Origin: Dyadobacter soli
GTDB lineage: Bacteria; Bacteroidota; Bacteroidia; Cytophagales; Spirosomataceae
Assembly (NCBI RefSeq): GCF_900101885.1
Contig: NZ_FNAN01000009.1
Coordinates: forward strand, 1 to 64,000
Length of the DNA: 64,000 nt
Reading direction: 5' to 3'
Positions 18,247 through 28,286 of this stretch are shown in pieces. The translations under genes were made by a program, and so were the position numbers. Numbering within the stretch: position 1 is the stretch's first letter; the number at the start of each line of letters is the position of its first letter. A model generated the notes under the pieces. The model was not told where the DNA came from. It did no database searches and saw nothing but the letters and a program-made list of their open reading frames with translations.

Positions 18247-18342
18247 AGGCTTTTGGCCTTTAATATTCAGAACGTTGCTTTGCTAACGACGCGTCGTCAA
18301 CATTTTCTATACTTTACCATTACAAATTAAGCGCAGAATGCT

Positions 18343-19479
18343 TTACGGAACCAACACTTTCAATTGTTCTTTTTGACCATTCTTTACATATACTACAAAA
18401 TAAATGCCAGAAGCAAGCGGCTCGTGAGGAGTGAGGAATATACGTCCGCCCGAGCCATTTTCGCGGCGGAATGGTACAGCAACGCCCGATTTGTTGTACA
18501 AATTGAGTAACGCTTCGTGGCTGTTGGGGGCGGTTATTATGATGGTGCGCGAAGACGCCGGGTTAGGCGTGACCTGCATGCCGGAGAATGATTGGGGATT
18601 GAAAACAGCGATCGGTTTGCAGGTCGTGAAGTCTGCGTTTTTGTCTATTAGTTTTAACCTGTAATAATTGTTTCCTGCCGCTGGATCATTATCAATGAAT
18701 GCATAAGAAGTACGTCCGGTCGTTTCACCGGAAGCTGCGACCGTCCCGATCGGTGTGAATGCTTTCATATCCATGCTTCGCTCGACGACAAATTCCTTTG
18801 CGTTTTTCTCCCAGCCCGTTTCCCAATCCAGCGCTACCCGCCCGTTTTCCGCCAAACCCTTGAAATAAGTAATATCGACCGGCAGCACAATGGCAAGGAC
18901 GTCGCCATTGACCGAAATTTCATCAAACCACAAAGTCCCGTAAATGTCTACCGAATTGTAGGCGTAAATGCGAATGCTGAAAGAATTGCTTGAAAGATTG
19001 TTATAGCTGACCGGAATATTGTACGTGTTGAAAGTACCATTGTTACTGATCACAAATGCATTCAGATCGGTTGAGAAACCATCCATACTTGTCCGCACTT
19101 TAATGCTGTTCGGCCCATTGGGAGAGCGGCGGAGACGAAAGCCGATGGAAGATATATTGTATTTAAAGGAGTTGGCCGTAAATGTGAACTCCATGTAGCG
19201 TGAAGCCGAAAAGCTCACAGGCCAGGGTCTGATAATGTAGCCTACCACATTGGCACCGCCGCCACCGCTGTACACCGTGGGCAGTGTAAATGTGTTCGGC
19301 CCGCCAGCTAATGCGGCCGCCGATGGCGTGAAATTAGCATGGTCCGAAACGCCGGCCTGCGTGTAATCCATCGTCCATCTGACATGGAACGGCTCATTGG
19401 CATGAGCATTAAAAACAAAAAGCAGTATCGCGACCGCGGCCACCATACTGCTTTTCAGGAAATGCGTGTTCTTTTTCAT
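18343..19479 (-). CDS. Secreted protein with T9SS type A sorting domain
   Basis: A 378-residue protein with signal peptide (MKKNTHFLKSSMVAAVAILL, cleavage near AHA). Residues about 30-190 form a beta-rich jelly-roll-like region with YMEFTFTAN and LWFDEISVNG, as in extracellular lectin-like modules. Residues about 205-275 are a fibronectin-like linker common in Bacteroidota cargo (LDWETGWEKNAKEFVVERS). The last 80 residues (VTPNPASSRTIIITAPN ... LASGIYFVVYVKNG) are a T9SS type A tail. Surface-exposed or released; function unknown. Confidence 0.85.
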   Translation of the reverse strand: MKKNTHFLKSSMVAAVAILLFVFNAHANEPFHVRWTMDYTQAGVSDHANFTPSAAALAGGPNTFTLPTVYSGGGGANVVGYIIRPWPVSFSASRYMEFTFTANSFKYNISSIGFRLRRSPNGPNSIKVRTSMDGFSTDLNAFVISNNGTFNTYNIPVSYNNLSSNSFSIRIYAYNSVDIYGTLWFDEISVNGDVLAIVLPVDITYFKGLAENGRVALDWETGWEKNAKEFVVERSMDMKAFTPIGTVAASGETTGRTSYAFIDNDPAAGNNYYRLKLIDKNADFTTCKPIAVFNPQSFSGMQVTPNPASSRTIIITAPNSHEALLNLYNKSGVAVPFRRENGSGGRIFLTPHEPLASGIYFVVYVKNGQKEQLKVLVP

Positions 19480-19564
19480 GTGCGTGTTGGTTTAAAGTAA
19501 AACTTACACTGACTGCTTTACTTTTTACGTAAAGCCATGAAAAAGGTAACAGCTTGTAGAATAA

Positions 19565-21013
<1,449 letters not shown>

Positions 21014-21032
21014 TTCAATCTTTAAATGTCAG

Positions 21033-21073
21033 CCGGGAAATGCCCGGTTTTTTACGAATGAGGCGCAAAATTA
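21033..21073 (-). promoter_or_regulatory. Upstream region of asnS: -7-like box and hairpin
   Basis: On the minus strand TAATTTTG at 21073-21066 matches the Bacteroidota -7 box; no good -33 is seen at the right distance. Between it and asnS lies a hairpin CCGGG-AAATG-CCCGG (21033-21047, plus-strand notation) with T6 on the plus strand. It could also be a weak plus-strand terminator. Confidence 0.35.
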
Positions 21074-21196
21074 CAAAATCGGCCCCGAAAACCTATTGTA
21101 GCGCTGCAACTTACTTTTCTGTGGAACCCAATCATTGTACAGTCTGGTTTTCAACGTAATTTTGCCCGCATCAACCTGATTAAAGACCCAATTACC

Positions 21197-21835
21197 TTGA
21201 ATAACCGACTTGCCATTATATTATCGGTGGTTTTCCACCCACTGATACTCACCACATACTTGTTTGCATTGCTCTTTTTCCTCGTGCCCGACCTCGTGGG
21301 TGTGAGCGCGTTCGAGCTGCCCGCGCTGGGGAGCCTGCTGATGCTGCTCTGGATCAATACTTTTATTGCGCCGGCCGTTATGATGTTTTACTTCAAAAAG
21401 ACGGGTATGATAACCTCGCTGCACGTCGAGGACCCCGTTGAGCGCCGCATTCCCTACATTTCCTGTGTGGTCATTTACGGGTTGGCGACTTATCTTTTCG
21501 GATGGCAACTGCAACCGATCGGAGAGCTCGCGCCGCAAATTTCCGTCATTCTGGCCAGTGTCACACTTTCGCTTGTGGTAGTAGCGATGGTGAGTTATTT
21601 CTGGAAAATCAGCGCTCATGCCACCGGCATCGGCGGGGCTATCGGCATGCTGTCGGGCCTGATGATCCGGTTCGACGAGAGCGCATTACTGCTGCCGCTG
21701 CTTTTCACCATATTAATCGGCGGCTGGATCATGAGCGCGCGCCTGCAACTGAACGCCCACACGCCCGGGCAAATCCTGGCCGGCGTATTTTGCGGGGTAT
21801 TCGTCAGTAGCGCCACCGTGTATTTCTTCTTTTGA
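21197..21835 (+). CDS. PAP2-related polytopic membrane protein
   Basis: A 212-residue protein with about six transmembrane segments. The arrangement and the final SARLQLNAHTPGQILAGVFCG resemble the C-terminal part of PAP2-family phosphatases, where a His in 'SR...H...DV..G' is catalytic; here H is kept in NAHTPGQILAG but the upstream KxxxxxxRP motif is not obvious, so activity is doubtful. The only in-frame start near the first helix is TTG at 21197. It is divergent from asnS and 18 bp upstream of the enoyl-CoA hydratase gene, likely one transcript. Confidence 0.65.
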   Translation: MNNRLAIILSVVFHPLILTTYLFALLFFLVPDLVGVSAFELPALGSLLMLLWINTFIAPAVMMFYFKKTGMITSLHVEDPVERRIPYISCVVIYGLATYLFGWQLQPIGELAPQISVILASVTLSLVVVAMVSYFWKISAHATGIGGAIGMLSGLMIRFDESALLLPLLFTILIGGWIMSARLQLNAHTPGQILAGVFCGVFVSSATVYFFF

Positions 21836-21853
21836 AGGAAAACACTTCACAGC

Positions 21854-22633
21854 ATGTACGAACACCTCATTTTCGAAAACCACGACGGCATCGTTCGCAT
21901 TACGCTTGACCGTCCGGATGTATTCCACGCATTAAGCCCGGCATTGATCCGCGAAATCACGCAAGCCATCGGCGTCGCCACCGAAGACCCGTCCGTGCGC
22001 GTGGTACTGCTCACCGCCACCGGCGAAAAGGCATTCTGCTCCGGCGCCGACCTCAAAGAAGCCAACGCCTCGGGCATGAACGCGGGCGAAATCCTGCGCG
22101 ACTACTACGAGCCCATGATCACGGCGATCCGCGACATTCCCAAACCCGTGGTATGCCGTATGAACGGCCTCGCCGTGGGTGCCGGCTGCTCACTGGCATT
22201 GGCCTGTGACCTGGTAATCGCCGCCGAAGATACCTTCCTGAGCCTCGCATTCGTGCAAATAGGCCTGATGCCCGACGCCGGGGCAACGTTCATGTTGCCA
22301 AGGCTGGTTGGTCTCTCCCGGGCCTTTGAACTCGCCTCTACCGGCCGACGTATATCCGCTTCCGAAGCTGCGCAAATCGGACTCATCGCGCATTCCGTCC
22401 CGCGCGAGTCTCTCGACGAAGCAACCGAAAAGCACATTGCCTACTACCGCCACGCGCCAACCCGTGCCATTGGTGAAATGAAGCGTGCATTCAACCAATC
22501 GATGCACTCGAACCTGCCTCAAATGCTGGAAACCGAGCGGGAGAGCCAGGAAATGTTGTTTGGAACGCGGGATGTGCGGGAAGGAATTACCGCTTTTTTA
22601 GAAAAAAGGAGGCCTGATTTTCAGGGCTTTTAG
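21854..22633 (+). CDS. Enoyl-CoA hydratase/isomerase family protein
   Basis: 259 residues, crotonase fold. CoA-binding and oxyanion-hole motifs are present: AFCSGADLKEA and VCRMNGLAVGAGCSLALACD. The region LAFVQIGLMPDAGATFMLPR carries the segment that holds one catalytic Glu in true hydratases; here it is Asp/Gly-rich, as in PaaG/isomerase-type members, so the precise reaction (hydratase or isomerase) is open. Cytoplasmic; fatty-acid or aromatic acyl-CoA degradation is likely. Confidence 0.9.
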   Translation: MYEHLIFENHDGIVRITLDRPDVFHALSPALIREITQAIGVATEDPSVRVVLLTATGEKAFCSGADLKEANASGMNAGEILRDYYEPMITAIRDIPKPVVCRMNGLAVGAGCSLALACDLVIAAEDTFLSLAFVQIGLMPDAGATFMLPRLVGLSRAFELASTGRRISASEAAQIGLIAHSVPRESLDEATEKHIAYYRHAPTRAIGEMKRAFNQSMHSNLPQMLETERESQEMLFGTRDVREGITAFLEKRRPDFQGF

Positions 22634-22673
22634 GCGATTTTGAGAAATTTTTTCTTAAATTTATTTGCCAGAA

Positions 22674-22704
22674 TTTGTTACTGCGGATTTCATCCCTACC
22701 TTTG
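22674..22704 (+). promoter_or_regulatory. Promoter of tRNA-Arg
   Basis: TTTG (22674-22677) is followed after 19 nt by TACCTTTG (22697-22704), an exact match to the Bacteroidota -33/-7 consensus, 17 bp before the tRNA. Confidence 0.8.
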
Positions 22705-22721
22705 CAGTCCAATTCGGAAAT

Positions 22722-22795
22722 GGTTGCGTAGCTCAATTGGATAGAGCACCTGACTACGGATCAGGAGGTTTGGGGTTCGAATCCCTACGTGACCA
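22722..22795 (+). tRNA. tRNA-Arg (anticodon ACG)
   Basis: Cloverleaf with acceptor GGTTGCG/CGTGACC (G-U pairs at 4-69 and 5-68), D arm GCTC/GAGC, anticodon stem CCTGA/TCAGG around CTACGGA (anticodon ACG) and T arm with GGTTCGAATCC. A34 would be edited to inosine by TadA. CCA is not encoded. Its own promoter and terminator are adjacent. Confidence 0.95.
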
Positions 22796-22802
22796 CGAGT
22801 TA

Positions 22803-22833
22803 AAGCATCTGAGCATTGTTCAGGTGCTTTTTT
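22803..22833 (+). terminator. Terminator of tRNA-Arg
   Basis: AGCATCTGA pairs with TCAGGTGCT around a short loop and is followed by T6, directly after the tRNA. Confidence 0.85.
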
Positions 22834-22853
22834 GCTTTTATTGCACTTGTCAG

Positions 22854-22908
22854 CGGATCAGGAGGTTTGGGCCGGGCCGCCGGGCGGTTCGAATCCCTAC
22901 GTGACCAC
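22854..22908 (+). pseudogene. Truncated tRNA-Arg copy with a 15-bp GC-rich insertion
   Basis: The 40 bp from the anticodon loop to the 3' end of tRNA-Arg (22757-22796) are repeated here, starting CGGATCAGGAGG and ending TACGTGACCAC. A 15-bp insert (22872-22886, CCGGGCCGCCGGGCG) splits the T arm. The 5' half is absent, so it cannot be a working tRNA. Direct repeats of tRNA 3' ends are the usual scar of tRNA-targeting integrases. Confidence 0.85.
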
Positions 22909-22914
22909 AGAATT

Positions 22915-22943
22915 AAGCGCCTTTCGAGAGATTGCGCTTTTTT
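22915..22943 (+). terminator. Terminator after the broken tRNA copy
   Basis: AAGCGC (22915-22920) pairs with GCGCTT (22934-22939) and is followed by T-rich sequence. The duplicate therefore carries its own terminator, like the intact gene. Confidence 0.7.
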
Positions 22944-23003
22944 GTTTCTAGCCGATTGAAAGATATTTTTGCATAGAATATCTTACTCACACACTCATCT
23001 AAT

Positions 23004-23195
23004 ATGGACATTACACCGTATCCAACGTACGAAACTGGAAGTCTTGAATATAGTTTTTATAGTGTAAGGCACTCGGGAGTAATTGAACTGCGAATGCGCA
23101 TTGCCCTAATAGACGCCAGAACGAGGTTTTACAATATTGGATTTGGGGTCTGGGAGCTGTGGAGAAAGGATTTGATCGGAAGGCAGAAGAAATGA
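23004..23195 (+). pseudogene. DUF6934-like remnant (63 codons)
   Basis: The ORF starts MDITPYPTYETGSLEYSFYS, like the N-terminus of DUF6934 proteins of Bacteroidota, then jumps to DARTRFYNIGFG, similar to the ARTRLY motif near the family's C-terminus. Full members are about 150 residues, so an internal deletion is likely. A second frame continues FDRKAEEMKAFLKRNPVPK to a stop at 23240, hinting at a further frameshift in the G-rich tract near 23150. Assignment from memory of the family, so tentative. Confidence 0.4.
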
Positions 23196-23245
23196 AGGCT
23201 TTTTTGAAACGAAACCCTGTTCCAAAAGAATTTCTGAACTAGCAT

Positions 23246-23668
23246 TTATTTCCCAACCAACCGCTCCAACCGCCCGATCATCTCATCCTTCTCCCTCAGC
23301 ATCCGCTCATAAAGCTCTATTTTCTCATAGTGCAATTTCCTGATCTCGTCGATGGGATTGACATGGAAAGTGGCTTGTGGATTTCCCACGTAGTAGGCTT
23401 CGCTGTTAAACGTATTCGAAATAATATTCACAGCCTTCTCCTCATCAAAATTCCGGATCGCTTCCGCAGGGATTTTGAGAATCGCTGAAACTTGCTCCAA
23501 TATCTCCGAATCGATCTTCTCACGTTGTTCGAGGAGGGAGATTTTTTGCTGGTTCCAGTCCTCGCCGAGCTCGAATGCGAGGTGATCTTGCTTGATTCCG
23601 AGCATTTCGCGGAAGCGTTTCAGGTTGCGGCCTTCGTGGATAGTCCGGTCGGTGGTAGTATGTGCCAT
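23246..23668 (-). CDS. XRE-family helix-turn-helix regulator with coiled-coil tail
   Basis: 140 residues. The N-terminal part (residues 12-75) is a Cro/CI-type HTH: GRNLKRFREMLGIKQDHLAFEL and WNQQKISLLEQREKI, then a short helix with IPAEAIRNFDEE. The tail IRKLHYEKIELYERMLREKDEMIGRLERL is a heptad-patterned coiled coil, probably for dimerisation. Such regulators are frequent in Bacteroidota accessory regions. The start is divergent from the S41 pseudogene. The target is unknown. Confidence 0.85.
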   Translation of the reverse strand: MAHTTTDRTIHEGRNLKRFREMLGIKQDHLAFELGEDWNQQKISLLEQREKIDSEILEQVSAILKIPAEAIRNFDEEKAVNIISNTFNSEAYYVGNPQATFHVNPIDEIRKLHYEKIELYERMLREKDEMIGRLERLVGK

Positions 23669-23865
23669 ATGGAATGGGGCTTGTTAAAAAGGCAATTTAT
23701 GTAAATCTGCGTGGAAGTGCGCGGATACTTACGAGGCAGATCAATGTTATTTTGATATTTTCACTCCGCATGAACATTGGGATAAAACAGATGGTGAAAG
23801 TTACTATTTCGCAGCGGCTTAACCGGGATAGCGAAATAGAGGCCAGTTATAAATCGAAAGTCATT

Positions 23866-25605
23866 ATGAAACAGTTGGTATTTGTCGTTTTCATACTAGT
23901 AAGCAACTTTTCATTCTCGCAGATCCATACAGGCAAAATATCAGAATCCAAGCAATGGGCGAAAGCGGAAGGCGATAAGGAGTTTGATAACGGTTCTACG
24001 CTTACCCGGGAGCAATTGCAAAAAATCCCCGGCAATGAGCTGGCCGAATTTGGCAAAATCTGGGGATTTTTGAAGTACCACCACCCCGCCGTGGGTAGCG
24101 GCAAATACAATTGGGATTACGAACTTTTCAGGATACTGCTTAAATACAAGGAGGCAGGGAGCAAATAGGCGAAGCAAACGCTAATATCATCCTGGATTGA
24201 CAGCCTGGGGACATTTGAAACACGAAAACATGCCGAGGCGAAACCCGGCGGAATTGCGCTCCTTCCTGATTTAAACTGGATTCGCTCTTCCGGTTTTCAT
24301 GAGGAGTTAAAAGCCCGGCTAATGGCAGTTAGAAACGCCGAAAGGACGGCGGACCATTACTATATTGGAAATACCCCGTATGATAACCCGGAATTCAAAA
24401 ACGAAAATACTTACGAATCAATGCATTACCCGGATGCCGGGTTCCGGTTGTTGGCCCTGTTCCGCTACTGGAATATGATCCAGTATTATTTCCCGTACCG
24501 AAACCTGATCGACGGAAACTGGAACGACGTCCTGCTGGAATTTATCCCGGAATTTCTCGCTGCCCCCGATGAGATACATTATAAATTAACAGCTCTGAAA
24601 CTCATTACCAGGGTCAACGACACCCATGCGGACATCCAGGGTGACTCGGTGCTGAACAAATATTTCGGTGATAGAAATGCCGCGCCCGATGTCTCATTCA
24701 TAGAAAATGAAGCTGTTGTAACAGGTTATCACCACAAAGCACTGGGTGAGAAATCGGGTCTGAGAAGGGGGGATGTACTCCGAAAAATAAACGGGAAAGC
24801 TGTTGCGGAGATTATCCGCGAGTCCCTTCCGGTCACGCCGGCTTCCAACTATCCGACACAGCTGCGCAAAATAGCTGCCAAACTTTTGCGGACCAACGAT
24901 TCGCTGATTGTGGTGGACTACAAACGCGGCTCCGAAACCGGAAGGTTAACGCTCAAAAGTTATGACCTGAAAACCATGCAGGTGCCGCGGAAAAATCAAC
25001 GGAAAGACACTTGCTTCCGAATGATCCGGACCGATATTACTTATCTCTATCCCGGCTCATTCAAAAACCGGTACTTACCGAAAATAACGCCGGAGATTCT
25101 TAAATCCAGGGGCCTGATCATCGATCTGCGGTGCTATCCCAGTGACGACCTGGTGGACACTTTTTCAAATACATTACTTCCTTCTCCCCGGAAATTTGTA
25201 AAATATTCCGTTGCGAAATTGACCGAGCCCGGTCTTTTTCAATTCACAAATCCCATTCAGATCGGGGCGGACAATGCGGAATATTTTAAGGGACAGGTTG
25301 TAATCCTGATCAACGAACTCACCCAGAGTGCCGCCGAATATACGGCCATGGCATTCCGAACGGCACCGAAGGTCAAAGTAATCGGAAGTACCACTGCCGG
25401 AGCGGATGGTAATACGTCCGCCATCTACTTGCCGGGCAATATCATGACATACATCAGTGGCATAGGCGTGTTTTACCCGGATGGCCGGGAAACCCAGCGC
25501 GTCGGCATCATTCCCGACATTCAAATCAACCCTACCATTAAAGGGATCACGGAGGATCGTGACGAATTAATAGAAAAGGCCATTGAAATTATCAACGGCA
25601 AATAG
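23866..25605 (+). pseudogene. S41-family (C-terminal processing) peptidase interrupted by one in-frame TAG
   Basis: Reading from ATG 23866 the frame encodes a signal peptide (MKQLVFVVFILVSNFSFSQ), an N-terminal helical domain (WGFLKYHHPAVGSGKYNWDYE), then TAG at 24166-24168 (codon 101), and continues open in the same frame to 25605. The downstream part includes a PDZ-like module (LGEKSGLRRGDVLRKINGKA) and the S41 core INELTQSAAEYTAMAF with the nucleophilic Ser, followed by GSTTAGADGN. The joined length of 579 residues is normal. Either a recent nonsense mutation or readthrough; a second start at 24322 would lack the signal peptide. Confidence 0.88.
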
Positions 25606-25745
25606 CCGTAGGTTAGAAATATTTCTACTTATTACAACTGCTTTTGAACTACGGAAGGAAGGCGGCCGTAAAAGTGACCAAACAATATCTTACATTAATT
25701 TAACCAAGAATGAAAAATTTACATACTGCCCATTTTCAAGTTGGA

Positions 25746-26798
25746 ATGCGTTTGAAGTCCTTAAATCATCTGGCGGCACTGATTGTGCTGCTCCTTATTT
25801 CGTTGCAGGTCCAGGCCCAGGTAGGGATCGGTTTAACACAACCCAAAGCTTTTTTGAACGTTGCGGAAGGAAAAACGGTGCTATTCGGAGCGGATACTGC
25901 GGGCGTACTATCACAGAATCCAGGGACATGGGATGTACCAAAAATGATCTGGTACGGCAGCAAGGGGGCCTTTCGGGCCGGTGGGATCCGAATTGAGGAA
26001 AACCAGTATACCTATTGGGACAACGCGAATGTAGGCAGGTATTCCTTCGCCAGCGGTGAAGGTACCAAAGCCGGCGGGGAGCATTCAACGGCTATGGGCT
26101 TTGGTACACAGGCAAACGCGGAAAGCGCAACTGCCATCGGTGCCTGGACATTTGCAAATGCTGATCGTTCAACGGCCATGGGTTATTCTGTCGTAGCAAA
26201 TCACAGAGGTTCATTTATCATTGGTGATGATAGCAATTGTTTGGGTTGTACCTACAACACGACAGCTATTAACCAGATGATGATGCATTTTGCGGGCGGG
26301 TATATTTTGTATACCAGCAACGCCCGCCAAGAGAACTCCCCATCCGGAATACAGCTCCAACCCAATGCTAATGCATGGTCGGTGATATCCGACTCGACAC
26401 GGAAAGAGAACTTTCGTGCTACCGATGGCGCGCTGTTTCTAAAAAAGATCAGCGGGATGCGGCTGGGAAGCTGGAATTATAAGGGCCAGGACGTGAAGCA
26501 ATACCGCCATTACGGCCCTATGGCACAGGACTTTTTTGCAGCCTTCGGCCACGACGAGTTGGGGGTAATCGGAGAAGATAAGTCCATTAACCAGGCTGAT
26601 TTTGATGGTGTAAACCTGATTGCAATCCAGGCTTTAATCAAAGAAGTAGAAGCTTTGAAAGCAGAAAACAAAAGCCTGAAAATGGCAGAGACATCCATGA
26701 AAGCCGAAACGCAGTCACTGAAAGCAAAAATGGAGCAATTTGAAAAGCAACTTTCCACATTAATGAACGCCGGCACGGTTTCAGCGGTAACAAAGTAA
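25746..26798 (+). CDS. Secreted tail-fibre-like protein with S74 intramolecular chaperone domain
   Basis: The Met at 25746 ([19 protein letters not shown]) gives a good signal peptide ending near VQAQ; an ATG at 25710 would add 12 residues. Residues about 85-160 hold YadA-head-like repeats ([20 protein letters not shown], then DRSTAMGYS). Residues about 225-310 match the peptidase S74 region ([20 protein letters not shown] ... [12 protein letters not shown]), which trimerises phage fibres and some bacterial surface proteins and may self-cleave. A C-terminal coiled coil ([15 protein letters not shown]) follows. A trimeric surface protein is inferred. Confidence 0.8.
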   Translation: MRLKSLNHLAALIVLLLISLQVQAQVGIGLTQPKAFLNVAEGKTVLFGADTAGVLSQNPGTWDVPKMIWYGSKGAFRAGGIRIEENQYTYWDNANVGRYSFASGEGTKAGGEHSTAMGFGTQANAESATAIGAWTFANADRSTAMGYSVVANHRGSFIIGDDSNCLGCTYNTTAINQMMMHFAGGYILYTSNARQENSPSGIQLQPNANAWSVISDSTRKENFRATDGALFLKKISGMRLGSWNYKGQDVKQYRHYGPMAQDFFAAFGHDELGVIGEDKSINQADFDGVNLIAIQALIKEVEALKAENKSLKMAETSMKAETQSLKAKMEQFEKQLSTLMNAGTVSAVTK

Positions 26799-26881
26799 GG
26801 GTAAATGGAGAAAAGAACGGCGCGGCAGACCGGATATCCGACGCTGAATCCAACAGTGAATTTTTTAGAACCGTCATTAAT

Positions 26882-26931
26882 AAAAACTTTCTATCGCAAT
26901 ATTGCGATAGAAAGTTTTTGTCGTATGTTTG
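26882..26931 (+). promoter_or_regulatory. 38-bp perfect palindrome containing the ars promoter -33 box
   Basis: Positions 26882-26919 are a perfect inverted repeat, half-site AAAAACTTTCTATCGCAAT. TTG (26902-26904) lies inside it and is followed after exactly 19 nt by TATGTTTG (26924-26931), a full -33/-7 promoter. The ATG of arsR is only 4 nt beyond the -7 box, so the mRNA may be leaderless. Binding by the adjacent ArsR protein would block sigma access. Confidence 0.85.
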
Positions 26932-26935
26932 CATC

Positions 26936-27265
26936 ATGGGAGTTACGAAAACGGAAATATTCACGGAACAACAGAACCGTATCGCGGATTTGGCGAAAGC
27001 ATTTGCACACCCGGCGCGGGTAGCGATTTTGCAGCTGCTCATTGCCCGTAAAGCGTGTGTCTGCGGCGACCTGGTGGACGAATTGGAGCTCGCGCAAGCG
27101 ACGGTATCCCAGCATTTGAAGGAATTGAAGCGCATTGGGATTATTCAAGGCGAGATCAATCCGCCCCGGGTTTGCTATTGTATCAATCCGCCGGTTTGGG
27201 AGGAAGCGCGGCAAGCTTTCGGCTCGATCCTGGAATCTTTTGAAGGTGCGAGCTGCTGCAATTGA
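26936..27265 (+). CDS. arsR: ArsR-family metalloregulator
   Basis: 109 residues from ATG 26936 ([13 protein letters not shown]); an in-frame TTG at 26918 lies inside the promoter and is rejected. The winged HTH is clear: [20 protein letters not shown], then [19 protein letters not shown]. Cys pairs KACVCGD in the alpha-3 region and CC at the C-terminal end could bind As(III) or Sb(III), as in ArsR. It is the first gene of arsR-DUF6428-arsC and should repress it through the upstream palindrome until metalloid binds. Confidence 0.9.
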   Translation: MGVTKTEIFTEQQNRIADLAKAFAHPARVAILQLLIARKACVCGDLVDELELAQATVSQHLKELKRIGIIQGEINPPRVCYCINPPVWEEARQAFGSILESFEGASCCN

Positions 27266-27319
27266 GCAGGTGTTTTTTTGGGTATATCAATCGTAATATT
27301 ACATTATAACAATGAAGCT

Positions 27320-27832
27320 ATGACAAATCTATCGAATCCGGTGACACCGCGTGCAATGACCTGGGGCGACTTTAAAAGCACGCTCGAACAAAATCCCGAT
27401 CTGCACCTGCAATTCGAATATGAAGCGGGGAAGTTTGTGGATAGCGCGTACCATATCACCGAAATCAAGCAGGCGCCGGTCGTCTCGGTCGATTGCGGCG
27501 GCCAAATGAATAGCTGGACCGAGGTTATCGTGCAGTTGTGGGAGCCTTCTAACCAGGAAGTGGATCGTGCGATGAAAGTGGGTAAGGCTCTCAAAATTGT
27601 CAGTCTTGTGGAGCAATCACTGCCTTTGGACCCGAATGCAGTCGTAAAAATCGAGTTTGGCAATTCGAAATTCGATACCCGTCAGATGTATCCCGGCGAA
27701 TTTATTGCGGAGCGTGAGACGTTTACGGTCAGCCTTGTTCCCGATTTTACGCAATGCAAAGCGCTTACACGCAATCAAAGTTGTGGGACGTCCTCGGGGA
27801 ATGCTTCCTGCTGTGGGCCTGCTCGTGGTTGA
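27320..27832 (+). CDS. DUF6428 family protein
   Basis: 170 residues from ATG 27320 (MTNLSNPVTPRAMTWGDF). The family is found in Bacteroidota between arsR and a low-molecular-weight phosphatase-like arsC. It has LQFEYEAGKFVDSAYHITEIK and a Cys-rich tail (CGTSSGNASCCGPARG), which could bind a metalloid. Biochemical function unknown; cytoplasmic with no membrane segment. It lies 54 bp after arsR. Confidence 0.8.
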   Translation: MTNLSNPVTPRAMTWGDFKSTLEQNPDLHLQFEYEAGKFVDSAYHITEIKQAPVVSVDCGGQMNSWTEVIVQLWEPSNQEVDRAMKVGKALKIVSLVEQSLPLDPNAVVKIEFGNSKFDTRQMYPGEFIAERETFTVSLVPDFTQCKALTRNQSCGTSSGNASCCGPARG

Positions 27833-27863
27833 CTATCTTAGATCTTGGTAATCAATTAAATAA

Positions 27864-28277
27864 ATGAAGAAAATTTTAGTGCTATGTACCGGTAACAGTT
27901 GCCGGAGTCAGATCGCGGAAGGATATTTGAGGCATTTTGCCGGAAGCAAAGCCATCGTATACAGTGCCGGGGTAGAAACACACGGAGTTAATCCGAAAGC
28001 CATCGCCATCATGGCCGAAGACGGCATCGACATTTCTAATCATACTTCCAACCACATCGACGAGTATAGCAACATCGACTTTGATTTCGTCATTACGGTT
28101 TGTGATAATGCGAAAGAACGTTGCCCTTACTTTCCGACTAATGCGAAGAAATTTCATCACAACTTTCCCGATCCGGCAAAAGCATCGGGTACCGGGCAAG
28201 AAGTGATGAATGCATTCAGAGCCGTTCGTGAGCAGGTAAAAGCTTACTCGGAGACGTTTGTAAAGGAAAACCTGTAA
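27864..28277 (+). CDS. arsC: Arsenate reductase, low-molecular-weight phosphatase type
   Basis: 137 residues with the P-loop CTGNSCRSQIAEG (CX5R type) near residue 8, further Cys in VITVCDNAKERCPYFP, and the general acid Asp in FPDPAKASG. This is the thioredoxin-coupled ArsC group, which reduces arsenate using a relay of three Cys; C8, the Cys in VCDN and the Cys in RCPYF fit that relay. Third gene of the operon. No ACR3 or ArsB efflux pump follows in the window. Confidence 0.88.
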   Translation: MKKILVLCTGNSCRSQIAEGYLRHFAGSKAIVYSAGVETHGVNPKAIAIMAEDGIDISNHTSNHIDEYSNIDFDFVITVCDNAKERCPYFPTNAKKFHHNFPDPAKASGTGQEVMNAFRAVREQVKAYSETFVKENL

Positions 28278-28286
28278 GCGGCGACA

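Noticed and set aside
18286..18297. 12-bp palindrome ACGACGCGTCGT upstream of the serine hydrolase
   Set aside because: Short and GC-rich; it could occur by chance and has no repeats or promoter boxes around it.
19515..19535. Hairpin GCTTTAC/GTAAAGC between asnS and the T9SS cargo gene
   Set aside because: No T-run on the asnS strand after the stem, so terminator status cannot be supported.
25746..26798. Phage tail-fibre gene as part of a prophage
   Set aside because: The protein has a bacterial signal peptide and no phage structural genes nearby; S74 domains occur in chromosomal surface proteins.
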